From: Rheum nobile | Taxonomy: Eukaryota > Streptophyta > Magnoliopsida > Caryophyllales > Polygonaceae | NCBI GenBank assembly: GCA_027886185.1 | Contig: WOAB01000040.1 | Location: forward strand, 1,488,001 to 1,552,000 | Length of the DNA: 64,000 nt | Direction: 5' to 3' | Shown: positions 1-8,873 of the stretch, in pieces | How the letters are laid out: the number at the start of each line of letters is the position of its first letter | Position numbering within the stretch: the stretch's first letter is position 1 | The notes under the pieces: model-generated | What the model saw: only the letters and a program-made list of their open reading frames with translations | Database searches by the model: none | Told to the model about the DNA's origin: nothing | Translations under genes and position numbers: made by a program

Positions 1-624
1 AACTGCTGAATGATAAAACGTGATAGTGAACAATGAAAGGGAAACTAGGTTAAATAACCTAACCCTAAAACTCAAGTGGAAAGATAACGAAAGTAGTCTA
101 AAAGGAAAATAATAGTATAAAGTTCGAAATAATATAATAAAATAAAGTCGGAAAAGGCAAAAGAAACAAAACTTCGGAAATCTTCGCGGGCTTTGCTCCG
201 TGTCATTCCGCGACCGCGGAAATAAATCCGCGATCGCGGAAATTAGACTTTCGCTCTCGACTTGTGCAGCGCTGGGGGATTTTCCGCGGTCGCGGCAGCA
301 AATCCGCGGTCGAGGAAAATGGTAATTCTGACTCCGCGCTCTCGACTTCTCCGCGATCATGTGTCCTCTTCGCCCGCGGTCGCGTCATGCTCGCGGTTTA
401 GCCTTCTTCTCCTTCGTGTGGCTTCTTCCTTCTATCTTCCTTGGTCTCCTCTAGTGGTCTACTCCTCGTCTTTAATAAATCTTCGTTTAAGCTTCTCCAA
501 ACCACCATATCCACACTTCTTCTCTCTAACTCCCTACTCCACAGTTGTGCTCTAAATCCACACAAATGACACCCTAAACACCGGTAACAATTCCTAGATA
601 AGCACTGCAAAGTAGTGCTGATCA
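1..624 (-). repeat. Element A 3' LTR, inner-edge portion only
   Basis: Bases 1-624 align with 24697-25318 almost without gaps. On the minus strand the LTR begins TGATCAGCAC directly after a G-rich polypurine tract; the plus-strand edge is therefore the CA at 623-624. The rest of the LTR lies to the left of the window. Confidence 0.9.
205..392. repeat. CG-rich semi-palindromic motif array in the A LTR
   Basis: At least six copies of a motif near TCCGCGGTCGCGGA, intact or mutated, sit about 20 bases apart here, for example around 209, 228, 283, 303 and 375. The homologous stretch at 24900-25085 has the same array with different point changes. The same motif recurs inside the gag linker of this element (2755-3010). 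Confidence 0.8.
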
Positions 625-663
625 AACTCCCCCATGCTTAAACCTTGCTCGTCCTCGAGTAAG
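625..663 (-). other. Element A polypurine tract with adjoining stem-loop
   Basis: On the minus strand a stem-loop of the form CTTACTCG-AGGA-CGAGCAAG is followed by TTTAAGCATGGGGGAGTT, and the LTR starts at the next base. This is the expected site for plus-strand primer formation. B and C have the same hairpin-plus-G-tract design at 21825-21862 and 19757-19794. Confidence 0.8.
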
Positions 664-1030
664 CTAAAAGAAACCTACTCCTCTAATCAAATCCCCAAGG
701 TCTCAGGAAGCATAGAAAAATCATCTCCTCTAAGACTTGCACCTAACATGAATCTCCAAGGCACCAACACAATATGCTCAACACAACACATAACACAACA
801 CCAAAACAACACCACACACAACCAAACTAAAAGGAAAGCAGAGTACTTCCCCCAAGCTTATCCCGAACACCATAGAGTGAAATATAAACTAATCCTAGTC
901 TCCCATCTATCTCCTTATACCTCGCAGAGTGACCTACCCGAATCCTCCTTATATATCCTCTTCTTATGTCACCACGCCAGGTAAAATAATGATTCCTAGA
1001 AATCACTCTTCTTCTTTTCACTCATTTTGC

Positions 1031-1195
1031 CAAGGCGCCCTTTCGGGTTTTCACCAAGCCACTCATTTCATTTTTCAATAGATAGGCTCATATAACTCAC
1101 ATCACTCTTGACCAAATATTACCCCAGCCTAATGCTGGTCCAAGCCACCTGCTTATTACCTAAGCCTCCCTTTCAGGTTTTCGACTTATCCTAGG
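1031..1195 (-). other. Paired GAAA-loop hairpins in the A 3' untranslated region
   Basis: Two segments on the minus strand (1060-1031 and 1195-1161) each contain a TGAAAA-like stretch, then CC(C/T), GAAA, GGG. They correspond in order and spacing to the hairpin pairs of C (19336-19488) and B (21405-21557), although A is a distinct subfamily. In the second segment the flanks TAAG and CTTA can pair outside the loop. The first segment has a poor outer stem in this copy. Confidence 0.55.
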
Positions 1196-1277
1196 ATTTT
1201 TCTTTTGCCTTTTATTAATTTTTTGGCTTTTTTTTGATTTTCTTTATTTTTCTTCTCAACGACATAACAAGTATAGA

Positions 1278-1318
1278 ATTCTCCCCCATGCTTAAACATT
1301 GCATTGTCCTCAATGTAA
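1278..1318 (-). other. Upstream copy of the stem-loop plus G-tract in A
   Basis: The minus strand reads CATTG-AGGA-CAATG and then TTTAAGCATGGGGGAG, matching the layout of the true polypurine tract about 650 bases further on. It occupies the same place, just downstream of the last coding region, as the tracts at 19177-19210 (C) and 21236-21270 (B). Confidence 0.65.
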
Positions 1319-1970
1319 TGAAAGACAAAAAGAATAGAAGCACAAGGAAGGGAAAAAAATAACTCACAAACGTCGCCGAGCTGGCGTGGACACGTACATT
1401 GTTGCTGGCGGTATAACTCAATAAAGCTCATGTCTCTGGTGTTGGCGGGCGTCTTCAACTCAACTCTACCGTGCAACCAAAGTGAACCATTGTGGTGAGT
1501 AGTGGGATAACAAGGATGTCGGGGCTGCACGACCTTCAATGAACACAAAAATTGGCCCAGATGTAATCGTGGTGTGGGCCCTGGTGTTCCTCCTCCTCAG
1601 CTGTCGAATGTAGGGCCATCATCGTTGCCAAAAAAGGTATGGGGATAATGTCTCCTCCGTGACAACATGATGCGCACCATCTCTCCATGGGGAACTCGGA
1701 CAGCTGGCTTAGGTAGAACTTTTTTTTTTGGGTGCAGGGCAATAGGAGGACTTACATTGGTGCGGTTAACACCGTCTTCAATATGATTCGGGCCTCCTCC
1801 CTGCAGGTTAGTTTACAAACAAAACAAAACAAAAACAAAAGCAAAAGTACACTAACACAAATGCAAATAAAAACATGAATTGAAAAGACAAGGAAAGAAA
1901 TACATACCTCGGGTTGCCTCCCAGACAGCGTCTTAGTTATTGTCGTGGCTCGACATACTACTCATCCACC
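1319..1970 (-). other. Element A non-coding 3' region
   Basis: No convincing coding region is seen. At 1907-1954 (minus) lies a box conserved in all three Athila-type elements here, with the core GGGAGGCAACCC preceded by GTCGAGCCA; B has it at 8116-8160 and C at 16993-17037. In C it follows integrase, in A and B it follows protease, so it marks where pol ends or has been lost. An A-rich stretch lies at 1812-1880. Confidence 0.6.
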
Positions 1971-3257
1971 TCAACTTGGTTCACTCACCTCCCTTGAGCA
2001 CTCGGGGTTCCTATCTGGAGGATGTCTCTTGGAATCATCAATGTTGAATCTAACCCTCTCCCCGTCGAATTCCATTGTGAGCGAACCGCTGCTCATGTCG
2101 ATCTTTGTCCCGACCGTGTTCATAAATGGCCTCCCTAACATCACAGGCGATGCATCCTTGTCCTGCCCTGTGTCCATCACGAAGAAGTCTACAGGGAACA
2201 CCAACTTGTCCACCTCGACTAGCACGTCTTGCACCACTCCTTTGGGGTAGACGTAGGAGTTATCTGCCAGCTGGATGACGATCCATGTCTTCTCTAATGG
2301 CCCCACCTCTAGAGACTCGTATAGTGAGAGGGGAAACACATTTATAGAGGCACCTAAATCAAGTAATGCCTTGTCGAACAAGGTGCCCCCAATCTTGCAT
2401 GGAATCGTGAACATCCCTGGATCACTTGCCTTCTTAGGTATCCGCTTTTGCAGCATAGCGGACATATTCTCACTAACCAACACCTTTTTCTTCTCCTTCA
2501 CAGCCCTCTTCCTCTTAAGCGTGCATAGCTCCTTCAAGAATTTAGCGTAGTGAGGGATACTATTGACCAGCTTGAGTAAATGAATATTTACCTCGCAATT
2601 GCTAAACGTCTCAAACAATTCCTTGTCATTGGATGGCCTCCTCGTGTCTGCCAGAGCTTCAGGGAAGGGTGCGGGAGGCTTTTCTGATCCGAGTGGAGGG
2701 AAATAGGGGCACACGTAGTCGTCATAGGGATCGTGAAGACGAGAGGACGCTTCTGGAGCATTTCCGCGGGCGCGGATTGGTGGCCGCGGTCGCGGAAATT
2801 GTTCGACCTGGTCGCTGTCTTCCACACTTTTTCCGCGGTCGCGGCTTTCATGCCGCGGTCGTGGAAAATGCTCGACCTGTTGCTCCTCTTTGTCTGCGCT
2901 TTTTCCGCGGTCGCGGATTTCCTGCCGCAGTCGCGGATTTGCGCCGATTTCGTCCTTCTCCTCAGTAGTCACGCCGCGGTCGCGGCTCTCGTCTCCGCGG
3001 TCGTGGACGTCTTTCTCGCGTGCTCGCCTGGCTTCCACCTCAGCCCCGCTCCTTAGTGTCATGACACACACATTTTCCTTTGGGTTGACTACCGTTTGAG
3101 AGGGTAGTTTCCCCGACTTCCGAGCTTCCAATCTGCTCACAGCTATAGAGATCTGCCCCATTTGTTTCTCCAGGTTCTGAATACTGGACTTTGTCTCTTG
3201 CTGATTTTGGGCTACAACATTCGCCAGTGTGTTCACATTGGTAATCATGGCTTGCAT
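1971..3257 (-). CDS. Element A Gag C-terminal linker and aspartic protease
   Basis: This open frame of about 428 codons covers the Gag C-terminal region and the retropepsin that cuts the polyprotein. The N-terminal third has an Athila-type segment (VNPKENVCVMTLRSG), then a low-complexity linker rich in RDRG and PRPR that is translated from the CG-rich motif array. The protease follows: a conserved block with YAKFLKELCT, then the catalytic LLDLGASINVFP and the later VMLGRPFMNT. The DLGA form in place of DTGA is normal for the Athila/Tat lineages. It continues in sense from the zinc-knuckle part at 3429-3868, with a decayed junction between them. The frame ends without entering reverse transcriptase. 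Confidence 0.88.
   Translation of the reverse strand: MQAMITNVNTLANVVAQNQQETKSSIQNLEKQMGQISIAVSRLEARKSGKLPSQTVVNPKENVCVMTLRSGAEVEARRAREKDVHDRGDESRDRGVTTEEKDEIGANPRLRQEIRDRGKSADKEEQQVEHFPRPRHESRDRGKSVEDSDQVEQFPRPRPPIRARGNAPEASSRLHDPYDDYVCPYFPPLGSEKPPAPFPEALADTRRPSNDKELFETFSNCEVNIHLLKLVNSIPHYAKFLKELCTLKRKRAVKEKKKVLVSENMSAMLQKRIPKKASDPGMFTIPCKIGGTLFDKALLDLGASINVFPLSLYESLEVGPLEKTWIVIQLADNSYVYPKGVVQDVLVEVDKLVFPVDFFVMDTGQDKDASPVMLGRPFMNTVGTKIDMSSGSLTMEFDGERVRFNIDDSKRHPPDRNPECSREVSEPS
2755..3010. repeat. CG-rich motif array inside the A gag linker
   Basis: Eight copies of a motif near CCGCGGTCGCGG occur here, often as pairs whose starts are about 22 bases apart (2763/2783, 2831/2851, 2903/2922, 2972/2994). 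They translate to RDRG or PRPR depending on frame. The same motif fills part of the untranslated LTR of this element. Confidence 0.8.
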
Positions 3258-3428
3258 GTCCTGGACAAGGACATTGATCTTGTCCTCACTGGACGTAGGG
3301 GTGTTAGAACTCTGGCCTTGGGGTCGTTGGTCATAAGGAGCTCGAAATGGTTGTTGACCCCCAGGCTGTTGGTATTGTTGCGGGCGGGGAAGAAACTGTG
3401 GCGGTCTCTGTTGGTAGTCTTGGTTCTC

Positions 3429-3868
3429 CTAGCCATGATGAGTGTTATGCTGGTTCCCGTACCTCAAATTGGGGTGGTCTCTCCACCCTGGATTGTAGGT
3501 GTTTGAGTACGGGTCATATCTTGGCCTTTGAGGGCCATAACCTCCAATTGCGTTCACCTCAGCAGTGGGCTCCTGCAGCGTGGGACATGCATCAATTGGA
3601 TGCATCATGTCTTGGCATATCCCACATGATTTGACCTGCTGCTGGCCACCCTTCATCATGCACCGCCTCATCATCTCTTTCATCTCAGCCATCTCAGCAA
3701 GTAGAGTGGAGTTAGGCTGAGATTCTGCAGATCTCACGGATTGGGCGCCTGCCCTCTTGCTGAACTGTCTTGAGCCCTCAGATAGCTCAAATAAGACTTC
3801 ATAGGCCTGGTCTGGAGTCTTATTCAGGATGTTCCCTCCACAGGTAGCATTCACAATCCGACGCTCGT
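3429..3868 (-). CDS. Element A Gag, C-terminal half with zinc knuckle
   Basis: The frame starts mid-domain with ERRIVNATCGGNIL, the end of the retrotransposon Gag domain, because B is inserted at 3868. It continues to a nucleocapsid zinc knuckle of CX2CX4HX4C form (CGICQDMMHPIDAC) and a Gly/Tyr/Pro-rich stretch with the family-typical VNAIGGYGP. Unlike B and C, A has a glutamine codon (CAG), not a stop, just before the zinc knuckle. The upstream half of the same frame lies at 23191-23843. An apparent Met start at 3890 is inside the B LTR and is an artefact. Confidence 0.88.
3864..3868. other. Left target-site duplication of element B
   Basis: ctcgt here pairs with ctcat at 23191-23195, one base different. 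B starts TGATAGG and ends CCCGTCA between them. Removing B and one copy restores the A gag frame. Confidence 0.85.
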
Positions 3869-4105
3869 TGATAGGTGTTATTTCATACACTTTTACTAGC
3901 AGTTATTAGCATGATTGAGAGGAGTTTATGAGTAGTTTTAAGGCTAAGTCTGCAGTCCCGACATTGTGGAAAGAAGTGAAGATATCCCAGGATTTGCAGC
4001 TTAGATGGAGATGATGAGGATGGAGATGGATCTCCTGGAGCATACTTGGAGAAGACTACCAATAGTTGGTAGTAATGAAGAGAAGCTGAAGGAGAGAGTG
4101 AGCGA

Positions 4106-4200
4106 GTTCACCACCCCACGGCGATCCTCACCACGACCCGGCGGTGACTCCCAGAGAAGCTTGAAGCCCCGCGGTGGATCTCACCGCCCCGCGGTGGCCG
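4106..4200. repeat. CG-rich motif cluster in the B LTR
   Basis: About four copies of motifs close to CACCGCCCCGCGGTG and CACCGCGACCCGGCG lie in tandem. The 3' LTR copy (22105-22190) has lost several of them through an indel and C-to-T type changes. Confidence 0.75.
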
Positions 4201-4316
4201 TGTTAAATGCCGCGCGCCCAGAGACATTTATTTCATTTTATTTCGTTCAGACTTTGTTATTTTATTATTCTGTTTCCTTTATTGTTTACATTAGTTTAAC
4301 CTAGTTTTCTTAAGAC

Positions 4317-4324
4317 TATTTAAG
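4317..4324 (+). promoter_or_regulatory. Probable TATA box of the B LTR
   Basis: TATTTAAG lies about 115 bases after the CG-rich cluster and upstream of the hairpin leader; C has the same box at 10505-10512. The transcript would start about 30 bases further on. No experimental start site is known from this sequence. Confidence 0.55.
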
Positions 4325-4590
4325 CCCTCTTTCTAGGTTAAGAGGCAGAACAATTTCGCTTTACATCAGACGTTATTTTTCCCTTAGTTTTCATTCTTGT
4401 TTGAATGGAGAACTAACTTTCCTTTGTTCTACTAGACGATTGAAGCAATACAGTTGATGTGTTTGTGAGATTTCTATTCCTTATTCTTATCCTTATAAAT
4501 ATTGGTTTGATTCTCTTGGTTATATTGATTATTGATTTCTTGTTGTTCTTCTTAGCCTGATCAACTAGGTTGAATACTTTTTATCAATTG

Positions 4591-4850
4591 CTAGGATTGC
4601 ATATAGGGGTTCCGAGTGCACATCTAGTGGCATACACGATTGTGCGTATAGGGGTCCCGAGTGTACAATCGTGAGTGAGAATCAGTTGCATGTTAAGTAG
4701 TAAGGTGTCTTTCTATTTGCATGTATCCTATATCCTTGTGTGTATTGCTATTGCTTTGTTGGTGGTAAAGTATACCGACAACTGTGAGAATCGGTAGTGC
4801 TTTATCATTGGCATAGTAATAAGTCTATCGACAATTGTGAGAATCGATAG
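4591..4850 (+). other. Tandem leader hairpins in the B LTR
   Basis: Four stem-loops occur in two pairs. The first pair shares the loop core TATAGGGGTYCCGAGTG (4591-4627; 4635-4673 with the perfect 9-bp stem CACGATTGT/ACAATCGTG). The second pair shares the loop ACAAYTGTGAGAA (4774-4795 with stem ACCGA/TCGGT; 4825-4850 with stem CTATCGA/TCGATAG). C keeps loops and pairing while the stem bases differ. Being downstream of the TATA box, they would lie in the RNA leader. Confidence 0.7.
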
Positions 4851-5207
4851 TGCTTAAGATCAGGATGGGAACAACTATAAGGATAGTAAAAGAACTTGGA
4901 TTTATTAGATTTCTGTGATCAAATTATATCTCTGTATTGTGGATCTCGCTCTAGTAGGACTACTTTCCCCATTATATTTTCTCTACTCAACCAAACTTGT
5001 TTGCTTTGCTTGCTTTGTTCTTTCTTGATAACTAAACCCCCCTTGCTTGTTACTTGTCATTCACGATTTCATACTGCATCAGATCTTCCCTGTGGGTTCG
5101 ACCCTTGCTTGCTTACTATACATCTGTTTAGTAGGTCTGTTAGGACTTTTTACTTTGATAAGGCTAATCAATGATACTTGTATTGCGCACTTTTAGCCCG
5201 TCAAATT

Positions 5208-5225
5208 TGGCGCCGTTGCCGGGGA
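5208..5225 (+). other. Primer binding site of element B (tRNA-Asp type)
   Basis: TGGCGCCGTTGCCGGGGA follows the LTR after four bases. It is complementary to the 3' end of plant tRNA-Asp(GUC), the usual primer of Athila elements. Confidence 0.9.
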
Positions 5226-5281
5226 AGTTTTCTGTTTTTGTTGTGTGTTTTTGTGATTGATTTTTGGTGGAGACCTATCTT

Positions 5282-6211
5282 ATGGTCGACACCCATAGTA
5301 CTGACTCCCCTCTAGCTGCTTTTGATCCAGAAATAGACAGATCATTCCTTGCGAACCTGCACGATCAAAGAGAAGAAGGAGAATAGGTTGAGATAGTTGA
5401 GACTGCTGAGACAGTTGTGACCGTTGAGGCTGAGACAATTAACATCCCTGCTGTTGAAATGGCTGAGACTCTGAGAGAATTTACTGAGCCGAATATTGGA
5501 GCACAACCCTTGGCTGTCATCATCCTTGCACTTGGCGAAGGGGTGAATTTTGAGCTGAAGTCTGGAGTTGTTGCTTATCTCCCGAAGTTCCACGGTTTGA
5601 GTGGAGAGGACCCGATCTCTCACCTGGGCAAGTTCCACAATGTCTGCATGACTATGAAGCCCAAGAACGTGACGGAAGACCAAATCAAGATGAGAGCTTT
5701 TGGTTTCTCCCTGCTAGACTCTGCAAGCGACTGGTACTATCACTTGCCACCAGGAACCATAGATACCTGGAATAAACTACACAAGGCATTCCTAGACAAG
5801 TACTTTCCAACGAAGAAGGTGAATGCCTTGAAAAAGGCAATTGCCAATATTGAGCAGGCTGGTGATGAGACGCTGTATGATTATCTTGAGAGGTACAAGA
5901 GGCTTTGCTCTAGCTGCCCATTTCACGGATACGCCAAGCTGGACCTTGTCCTCTATTTACACAATGGTCTGCTGGACCAAGAGAGAAGGATGGTTGACGC
6001 TGCTTGTGGTGGAAGCATTCTGAATCTGACACCGGATGCAGCCATGAAGAGATTCCAGGAGACGAGTGAGAGCACCAGGAGTTTTGGGAAGACATACCAA
6101 AGGAAGGCGGTCAATGTTGTGACCCCTGCAGGACCAAGCCCAGTACTAACTGAGCTAGCTGAGTTGAAGGAGATGGTGAAGAGAATGGCGAATCAGAACG
6201 CTCCTCAATAA
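5282..6211 (+). pseudogene. Element B Gag, matrix/capsid part
   Basis: The likely original start is MVDTHSTDSP at 5282, matching the start of A gag; a TAG at 5384-5386 interrupts it, and the open stretch from 5417 has 264 codons. The retrotransposon Gag domain is well kept: ELKSGVVAYLPKFHGLSGEDP, then WYYHLPPGTIDTWNKL and YLERYKRLCSSCPFHGY, ending near LLDQERRMVDAACGGS. This protein would form the particle shell. The frame ends in TAA at 6209-6211, just before the zinc knuckle, where C has TAG and A has glutamine. Confidence 0.88.
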
Positions 6212-8101
6212 GTCAAGGCATGTGGGCTTTGTTCTGATCAATTCCACCATACCGATACCTGTCCCCAGCTGTAAGAGGAAGGTACTGCTGAAGTGAATGC
6301 TGTAGGAGGTTACGGACCCCCTAGGCCGCAGTTCGGTGGACAACCCAATTACAATCAGAGAGGGCGTGACCACCCATGTTTCAGATGGAGTGACCCTCAA
6401 GGCGGTCAACAGCCGATGCAACAACAATACCAGCAGAGAGTCCTGTACCAACAGAGGCCTCAGGGCCAAAATTCTGGTGCTTCTACTGAAGAGATGCTAA
6501 AGACTCTGACTCAGCATTTCGCCACGCATGTGCAGGATACTGAGTCAAGTATTAAGAACATGGAGAGGCAGATTGGTCAACTAGCTGATGTTGTGACCAA
6601 GATTGACCAGAGGACATCTAACTCCCTGCCCTCTCAGACTACTGTGAATCCAAGAGAGAATGTAAGTGCTATCACTCTCAGAAGTGGTACGAAATTGGTC
6701 GTTGCCCCTATTGCTAAAGAGGAGAACGAAATCGAGAAGGCAAAAATCACGCACCGCCCCGCGGTGGATCCCACCGCGGCCCGGCCAAAAATTAAAGAAG
6801 GAGCCAGGAATGAAGTGTTGTTGCCACCGCCCCGCGGCGATCCTCACCGCGACCCGGCGGCTGATCCCAGTAATCCCACCGAGACCTCACCGCCCCGCGG
6901 CGATGACCACCGCCCCGCGGTGAGCTTACCGCGACCCGGCCCCCAACAATCCAGCTCCGCTGATGAGTTATGTGTTGATGACTATGTTCGCCCCGTGTTT
7001 CCTCCTTTGGGTTCTGAGAAGCCACCATCACCTTTCCCTGAAGCGCTGAAGGCCAAGAGAGTAGCTGAAGACAACGATCTGTTCGAGACATTCCGGGACT
7101 GTGAGGTGAACATTCCCCTGCTCAAGCTTATCAAGGCTGTCCCTCGATATGCCAAGTTCTTGAAGGAGCTGTGCACCGTGAAGAGGACACAGAAGCTGAA
7201 GGTTCAGAAGAAGGTTCCTGTAGGTGAACATGCATCGGCGGTATTTCAGAGACGTATGCCTGAGAAGTGCAAGGATCCAGGTACATTTACTATTCCTATT
7301 ACTATAGGTGGGCATCGATTTGAGAAAGCCTTGCTAGACTTGGGTGCCTCTATTAACGTGTTGCCTTACTCTTTGATTGACGATTTAGGAATAGGACCCT
7401 TGCATGATTCAAACATTGTTATACAACTTGCTGATGGTTCTTGTGTACCCCCTAAGGGTATTGTGGAGGATGTTCTTGTGAGGATAGGTCCTTTGATTTT
7501 TCTTGCTGATTTCTTTGTTATGGATATGGACTATGATGAGCAGGTTGCCCCGGTGATGCTAGGGCGACCTTTTATGAAAACATCCATGACAAAGATTGAT
7601 GTAGACAGTGGAATTTTAACTATGGAATTTGATGGAATAATTTTTGAACATAATATTCATAAAGCCAACCCCATTGAATTGCCTACTCCTTACTGCATTA
7701 GTGATTTTGATGATCATGTGCATGAAAATGTTAAAACTAGTGCAGTAGAGACCGTAGTTAAGTGTTCTACTATTGATGGACCTATTGAGTTGCATGAGTT
7801 GCATGTTGATGATGTCTTGCTAGATGACATAGGAGATCCCACTCCCTCTAATATGGGCACTTGCTCCCCTGCACTAACCATACAAGGCTGTAAGCCTTTA
7901 TCTAGTGACGTGCAGCATATTCAGGTTGAGCCATATTGGCCCCCACATCGCTCTAAGTATGGGGGAGATGCTCCAAAGGAAGTAAGCATGGAGTTGATGG
8001 CAAATAGGGAACATGGTCTAAGGTCTAAACCTTTCCATGGGAGGTCTCAACAGGAAGAGACGAGTATGAGGATTCCGAGGGGATCCTATTCCAGGTGGTA
8101 G
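6212..8101 (+). pseudogene. Element B nucleocapsid and aspartic protease
   Basis: In the same frame as gag, a zinc knuckle CGLCSDQFHHTDTC follows the stop at 6209; a second stop (TAA, 6272-6274) precedes the 602-codon open stretch that starts at 6293. That stretch holds the family-typical VNAVGGYGP, then VNPRENVSAITLRSG, a proline/arginine-rich linker made from the CG-rich array, the block YAKFLKELCTVKR, and the protease with LLDLGASINVLP and VMLGRPFMKT. After the protease it runs on for about 150 codons and ends just before the post-pol box. No reverse transcriptase follows. Confidence 0.88.
6748..6945. repeat. CG-rich motif array inside the B gag linker
   Basis: Seven copies of CACCGCCCCGCGGTG-like and CACCGCGACCCGGCG-like motifs lie 15-40 bases apart. 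They are read in different frames: HRPAV, PPPRGD, TAARP and LPRPG all come from the same nucleotide motif. Confidence 0.85.
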
Positions 8102-8873
8102 TTGATTTGCAGTATGTCGAGCCAACGACGTTAACCAAGGCGCTGTCCGGGAGGCAACCCGTGGTAGTTTTTCTTTGTTTCTTTTCTTTTCCTTAGATTA
8201 TTTTTAGTAGTTTCTTTTGCTTTGTTTCGCTCGCCTATTACTTACATTTCAGGTATGAAAGTAAATGGAGAGATGGTGTACTCAACTAAGTCACCGCCCC
8301 GTGGCGACCCTCACTTCCCCGCGGTGGATTTTTGGTATATTTTCCCTCTCCGAAAAAAATAAAATAAAAAAATTTCAAGAATAAAGGGCCCCGAAAAAAC
8401 CTTAAACGGGTGAGTAAAAGTTTTATTTCTTGAGTGGTAACTAAGGTTTTGACGGATTGGGCCCACTTTCGGGCCGAGATTTCTCTCTTTGGGCCTTGTA
8501 CCAGCCGGCCCCGTCATCCTTCTCTTTCCCTTTCACTTTCCCTAACCTAGCCCCACTCTCAACAAAACCCTCCATTCCCAACACACCTCTCAAGCTCCCA
8601 AAGCCAAATCCCCCATTCTCCCCTATCTCTCTCGACCTTGATCCAAATCTAGTCTCCAATTGCCTAAACCTTGAGTCCCTTGTCTAATTTGGAGTCTAGC
8701 CTCACAAACAAGCCAAACACAACCCCACCGCGATCCGGCCAAAGCCCCCAGTTGTCTCGTGCGACCCGGCGATTCGTCCACCGCCCCGCGTCGAGGCATC
8801 TTGGCTTCGTGTGTTTGCTCGTTTGTAAGTACTCTTGGTTGCCCTTTGTTTTGAGTTTCTCCATTCATTACTT
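8102..8873 (+). other. Element B spacer between protease and the last ORF
   Basis: The conserved box (8116-8160, core GGGAGGCAACCC) opens the spacer. CG-rich motifs lie at 8292-8325 and 8726-8795. No coding region is supported. C has a matching spacer at 16993-17903, including the shared string AAAGGGCCCCGAAAAAACC (here near 8385, there near 17252). Confidence 0.6.

Larger units (their letters stand above)
3869..5203 (+). repeat. Element B 5' LTR
   Basis: It begins TGATAGGTGTTATTTC and ends TAGCCCGTCA, directly followed by the PBS. It matches 21863-23190. It contains a CG-rich motif cluster at 4106-4200, a TATA-like box at 4317, and a set of hairpins at 4591-4850. Confidence 0.95.
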
